DNA of 64,000 nt, from contig MNCI01000808.1 in assembly GCA_015680685.1 (NCBI GenBank), forward strand, positions 138,343 to 202,342, written 5' to 3'. The notes beneath the pieces are model-generated. The model had not been told where the DNA came from. It ran no database searches and saw only the letters and a list, made by a program, of their open reading frames with translations. This stretch comes from Gnetum montanum. Taxonomy: Eukaryota > Streptophyta > Gnetopsida > Gnetales > Gnetaceae. Positions 59,434-64,000 of the stretch are shown one piece after another (position 1 is the stretch's first letter; each line of letters starts with the position of its first letter). The translations under genes and the position numbers were made by a program.

Positions 59434-62400
59434 CTACCCCTCAATATTAACATGAAAAATAATGATATACTTTACTATCTAAATACTGATCCATGACTTT
59501 CATAGGTTAAGTGATAAATAAAATATCCCTTCATTTACATTCTCCATTAAACTACATAAATTAGAAATTTTTATTTATAGTCAATGGTTATGGAGTAATG
59601 ATCTAAAGTAGAATTTTTTTTATACAATGTATTTCATAATGAGCATTGCATGACCAAAGAAATCATATCTCTAATTAGTAAAGCTATTATTATAAGTATA
59701 GTATGATGGTTATTATTTTTTCTTTTCCAAAATTATGTTATAATCCATTTTGATCATTTAAATAACTCTTGAAATGCAAAGGAGAATGACTAGAGATATT
59801 AAGGGTAACTATCTCTTTCAAAATATATTATAATCTAACCAAATATTTAACCACAAAAAAGAAAACATATTCTTATCATGGTAAATTAATGTAAGAAACA
59901 TCATGATCTAACAAATGAGATACTATAGTTAAAATAGATACAAATGAGGAATTTAAATGACATGAATAATCAATCAACAAATAATTTTATATTAGTATTC
60001 ATTAAATTATCAAACACACTTGATGATGATTCATCCCTAGAATCTAGCATAGTTTCTTTCACTATGGATTCTTCAAGAGCTTTAGGAGGTTTAAGAGATA
60101 ATAGTGGAACATTCTTAGCTAATTCTTTCAACGTTGGTTCAATATATTTCTTCTACATCTCACTCTTTACTTCATCATATGGTGTTAGAATTAATAGCAA
60201 TAACATGGTGTTTACAAGTTGTAGCTTATAACTTATCTTTAAAATAGATTTTAACAATCCTTTATAGTGAGCTATAAAATCATTATTGATTACCTATTCT
60301 TGTAAGGTTTTCATTATGAAATTTGGCTTCTTTCTTTCATCATTAAAAGTTTCTAACATCTAATCTTTCTATGTAATGAGATCTTTCATTTGATTCTACA
60401 CTGAGTCAAGCTTTCCTAGAGCTTAGAGGCATTCTCTTGCATTGTTAGATTATCTCCTTCTAACTCCATAGTTTTCATTATTAGTTCCTCCAACTTAGTT
60501 TCAAGCTTCATCTTTGAACTAGAACTCATGGTTCTCCTTATGTACTTGAGTACTGCTAATTCTTTTGATTATTTCTTGGAAAAATTCAGCATACCTTCTA
60601 CCTCCCCCTTATCCTTAGAAAAAGCTTTAGCATAATTTTCCTTTTGCTAGTACATAGCTATCAAATCTTTATTTAGTTCCTTATTCTATGGCAAAGTGGT
60701 ATTAAATACTTGTTTATTGTACCTCAACATGGCACCATAAGCATTGGTTTTGAAGTAATAATCCATCATGGTGTAATTCATAAACATTAAATCATAGAAA
60801 AGATAATTACTCATCATGATATCTTTGAAAGCCTGCTAAGATTGTTATTCACCATGCCTCTAACTATTAAGAGAAATCCAGCATCACTAATGTGTCAAAA
60901 ATCTTTTAGTATAACTTGATTGTAGTATCTCTTCCATGGGGCTATTCTCCATGGATACCTTGAAAACTTTAATGATTTCCTCTTGACAAATAACCTTATT
61001 CTCAAATATGTGATTTTGTAATGCTACATACATTATGGGTGGAGTTAGATATTGTAATTACTCCACTGCTCATCTTGGACATTAGTGGTTTGGCTTATTA
61101 ATGATAGCTTCGTGATAGTCCACTAAATCTTTAAGAAGGCTTCAAAAATAACTTAGAAACCCGCTCTTTATTTTTCTCTTTCAACATTGTAGTGACTTCA
61201 AATAGATTATCATTTTTGAAAACTTTGATAAATGTAGGCAAGATGTATCCATAGGAGAAATGAGAGGTTGATGAATGATAATATGTAAGTACCTATCCCT
61301 TCATCTTCATCATTACAATTAAAATCCAATCAACATGGTTGTCCTCCTTGACCTCAACATAGAGCAAATATAAAAGTCATAAAATGATATTTTTCCTATC
61401 TTTTACTATAATCCAAAAAGAAATGATATTAGTAAGAATAGAATATGATATTTTTTAAGTGTGAAACTAAAATTCTAGTGGTGGTGGTGATATAGATCTT
61501 TCTTCATTCCTTTATACTAATAAAACACTCCAACAGATAATGTTTAGGAAAAACAACATTCTTTGGTGTAAAATCTATTTTCATTATTTAAAAATAGAAC
61601 CACAAGAACCTATATTGAATCTCAAAGAATCTCTAGGTCTTTATTTCTTCAAAAATGAACAAACCATTTTTGTAGGTTCTTATGAAAGTTTCTACCACTG
61701 CATCGTCCTTTAACATTGTGAACTCTACAAATGGTATGAGATCGATACTTGACCTCTCTAATTCAACACTGTGGCTAGATTCTACCAACATGGTGATCAA
61801 AGTTAGATTATAGTAATGGTATTGGATACTGACCTTGGGGGCTAGATATCTAACATATTTATCTTTGTAGAGGAGTAGATTAAAACTTGACTTGTTATTA
61901 ATGTCTTTATAATGTAAGACCATTGCTAAGTGGATCTTGATTTTTTCTTATTATCTTTTGGTTTTGAACTAGAACCTTCACCATGGTGGTTCCCACCAAG
62001 AACATTTGATTGTGGTGCTAATTTTGGTGATGGTATTTTTGATTGGGTGTATTTAGAGGAAGTCAAAGAAGGAGTTTTAACATTGCACCTCCTCTTGAAT
62101 GATCTTTGTGTCTATTCACTCCCTCTACCACCATGATCCATTATGTTAAATAGCTATATAATAACTTCTATGGAACTAGGACCTTCAAGAAATCAAGTTA
62201 ATCAACAAAAACCCAATATATGCACAATCCACAATCAAGTTAGTTTAAACATTGCAAATCATTTTTTTAATTATTATATGATGATTTTAAATAATAAATT
62301 TTAAGAATTTAAGCAATTTAATTTTTTCAAAACAAAACAACATATTCACATAACAATTCAACCAAAAATCATGGGTTTGGAATATAGAATGATTAACTTT

Positions 62401-62624
62401 AACTTATAGGTACCTATGTAATGGTAAGAACACTAAATTGATCATAAATTAGCTTAGAATAATTGTTGTTTACTAAGAAAGGTAGGTCAACAACTTCTTT
62501 ATATTCTTAAAATGGGAAAATGAAATTTACATAGTTTATTTTTATACTTACTGTTGCATTGAATGTGCCTAAGTACCAAATCACTACAAATCTTTCATAG
62601 TGTTGGAAAATTTAGTCATCAAAA
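59434..62624 (-). pseudogene. Unrecognised coding remnant inside the small LTR element
   Basis: Minus-strand frames: 62140-61930 (Ser/Lys-rich: GEGSSSKPKDNKKKSRS), 61923-61633 (96 codons: FNLLLYKDKYVRYLAPKVSI, EFTMLKDDAVVETFIRTYKN), and a coiled-coil segment at about 60530-60400 (MKLETKLEELIMKTMELEGD). The rest is broken by stops. No gag or pol motif matches. It may be a carried host-like gene or a very divergent gag. A plus-strand ORF at 59944-60231 is antisense to it. Confidence 0.4.
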
Positions 62625-62640
62625 CCTTGCTTTGATACTA

Positions 62641-63101
62641 TGTTAAGTTTTTATGATGTTTAAGATCAATATGGCCAAGGAAACTAGAAAAATTTGATGA
62701 CTCATATAAGAACACATTAAAATTGTAAAACACTATGAATGCTACAATAGCCACAGTGTTAAGCATTGAAGTTATACTCGAATAGTTAAATGTATAAATA
62801 GAGGTGGATGTCATTATACAGTGTTCCTCTATTTCTATTGTGTTGTATTATTATGCTCAAACTAGAATCAATACCTATATAGGTTAGAAGGAATAATTAT
62901 GTTAATAGATTGAATAGACATGGTGAGTCATTGAAATTAATTAAAGGACATAAATAATAGAATTACTTATAATATGCTTTAACTAACAAGTAGTATAATG
63001 CATCGACATTGTGATGTTGTTGTACACCATGATGGTGTATACAAATATTTATAGTGTTACGTAGTATAGGCATTATATGACATATTAAGCTTGATAGAAC
63101 A
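62641..63101 (-). repeat. 5' LTR of the small LTR element
   Basis: About 461 bp, plus-strand start TGTTAAGTTTTTATG; outer edge taken at GAACA, 63101 (an alternative is TTAACA at 63117). Confidence 0.62.
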
Positions 63102-63622
63102 CCTTAAAATTTTAACAGATGATTAGTTTTATAGAACTACATGTAATTTGTTTCAAATCTTGCATATGCTTCTACAACTACTTCATCTATTGGTTTATGT
63201 GCTACTCCATGACTTGTCAATGTGTTCTTCATGTTGACATAGCTAGGTTAGAAGATGAAATTTTCTTTTTATATTTACCATTTTATAGAGTCGTAGACTT
63301 TGGTAAAAAGGTTATGTGGTTATGTAGTTACTAACTGTTTAATATTGGTTTAGTGACTATATATAGACTTAAGCTAGGCTAGGGTTAACTACATTATTGA
63401 TATGTGTTACCACAATAGCCATTCATCTATTTTAGTTAACTAACTATTAACAAGTATCATCAATGAGACTAATTAGTACATGTCTTAGTATCACTTGTAG
63501 TTAGATTGAACTTAATGTGAGTGTCACAAATTTTCTTTTGATAGAGTTTCTTAGATAAAAAAAAGATCATTTTAAGTGGCATATCATCATTTTGATCAAA
63601 AATGCTTCTTCTGCTAAGGCTG
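63102..63622. other. Intergenic stretch between LTR elements
   Basis: AT-rich; nothing recognised. Confidence 0.45.
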
Positions 63623-64000
63623 TGATGAGACGCGGTTTGCGTCGGCCGTGATATCGCGTCCTTCCCCGCGATATCGCATACGCGATATCATAGTCCACTG
63701 CCATGTCTATAAATAAGAGGCGGCTCTCCCTTATTTGGGGATCCCAGTTTTAGTGTAGCGAAGCTCTGGCAGTTTGATCCCTCCAGAGTTAGAATTTTTC
63801 CCGTGTCTGCCCGCAGTGTGGTGAATGTGATTGTACAGTGTCTTTATTCGAGTGTGCCGTACTTGGACATGCACATGACCGACAATAAAGATCGAGATTA
63901 CTTCATCATTGCAGCATTCACTTAGTTTATTTATTGTTATTTATTTCATGTTATTTATTTCTTTCATAGCGCGGTGTAAGTACGACTTGACTACGAGCAT
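63623..64000 (+). mobile_element. LTR, start only, same family as the 46584-53837 element, plus strand
   Basis: Begins TGATGAGACGCGG at 63623 and runs off the window. It has the family's U3 rich in GATATCGCG motifs (63648-63700), TATA box TCTATAAATAAGAGG (about 63705-63719), the CTCTGGCAG...CTCCAGAG segment and the ending TACGAGCAT region. Orientation is opposite to the other copy. Whether it is a full element or a solo LTR cannot be seen. Confidence 0.82.
63645..63719 (+). promoter_or_regulatory. LTR promoter: GATATCGCG cluster and TATA box
   Basis: Three copies of GATATCGCG or its complement (CGTGATATCGCG, CCGCGATATCGC, ACGCGATATC) lie within about 55 bp, followed by CTATAAATA. The same arrangement lies on the minus strand at about 47410-47530 and 53716-53835, so it is conserved in three LTRs. 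Confidence 0.55.

Larger units (their letters stand above)
58965..63101 (-). mobile_element. Small non-autonomous LTR retrotransposon, minus strand
   Basis: LTR-like direct repeats 58965-about 59433 and 62641-about 63101 align throughout, for example TGTTAAGTTTTT at the outer left and AGCTTGATAGAA at the other end. The minus-strand primer site TAGTATCAAAGCAAGG (62640-62625) follows the right LTR and resembles the tRNA-Met type TGGTATCA. A GAGGGGTAG purine tract precedes the left LTR. The 3.2-kb interior has no RT, integrase or protease. No clear target duplication. Confidence 0.65.

Noticed and set aside
59944-60231. 95-codon plus-strand ORF
   Set aside because: Antisense to the minus-strand coding remnant of the small LTR element; no recognisable domain.

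Overview
The window is plant nuclear DNA, most likely from a gymnosperm. One conserved host gene is present, with plant-type GT-AG introns; almost everything else is old, nested transposable-element sequence, and there is one endogenous pararetrovirus. The 28 kb intron packed with decayed LINE and LTR elements, and a caulimovirid copy, fit conifers, cycads or Ginkgo. The species cannot be named from sequence alone. There is no bacterial-type operon, CRISPR array or rRNA.

Host gene (1-29583, + strand): the last six exons of a DHHC-type protein S-acyltransferase (palmitoyltransferase, closest by memory to Arabidopsis PAT17). Exons are 1-70, 192-244, 28696-28787, 28891-28943, 29039-29164 and 29272-29583 (TAG stop). 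They join in frame to 234 codons plus stop. The intron at 245-28695 (28,451 bp) holds: LINE copy 1 (about 1680-5660); a tRNA-derived SINE with target duplication (6783-6956); LINE copy 2, broken into five pieces between 7300 and 21735; a gypsy-type solo LTR (8019-11296) that itself contains a copia-type solo LTR (9941-10634); an LTR-like insert (about 11710-12590); an antisense LINE piece (about 16970-17335); a terminal-inverted-repeat element (18696-20945) containing a retroposed coiled-coil element (19194-20525); an endogenous caulimovirid in two opposed fragments (about 21745-25935); and a second coiled-coil element (about 25940-27620).

Intergenic part (29584-64000): LINE copy 3 (about 30590-32870) is split by a GC-rich coiled-coil insert that carries a 320-base assembly gap. 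An NLR leucine-rich-repeat relic lies near 33.4 kb. A large minus-strand gypsy element (34781-54510) keeps gag, protease and the end of integrase, but RT and RNase H are absent and a roughly 190-bp palindromic tandem array lies in their place. Its right LTR is interrupted by a second minus-strand gag-protease element (46584-53837) with 0.95 kb LTRs, a tRNA-Asp-type primer site and a perfect 5-bp target duplication. Next come a degenerate chromovirus gag-pol (54560-58960, minus), a small non-autonomous LTR element (58965-63101, minus), and the start of a further LTR (63623 to the window end, plus) of the same family as the 46584-53837 element.

The host gene is probably functional as far as it can be seen. 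All transposon and viral coding regions carry stops or frameshifts and are relics. Boundaries given as 'about' were set by where recognisable protein homology or repeat similarity stops. Family names rest on motifs read by eye, with no database search.
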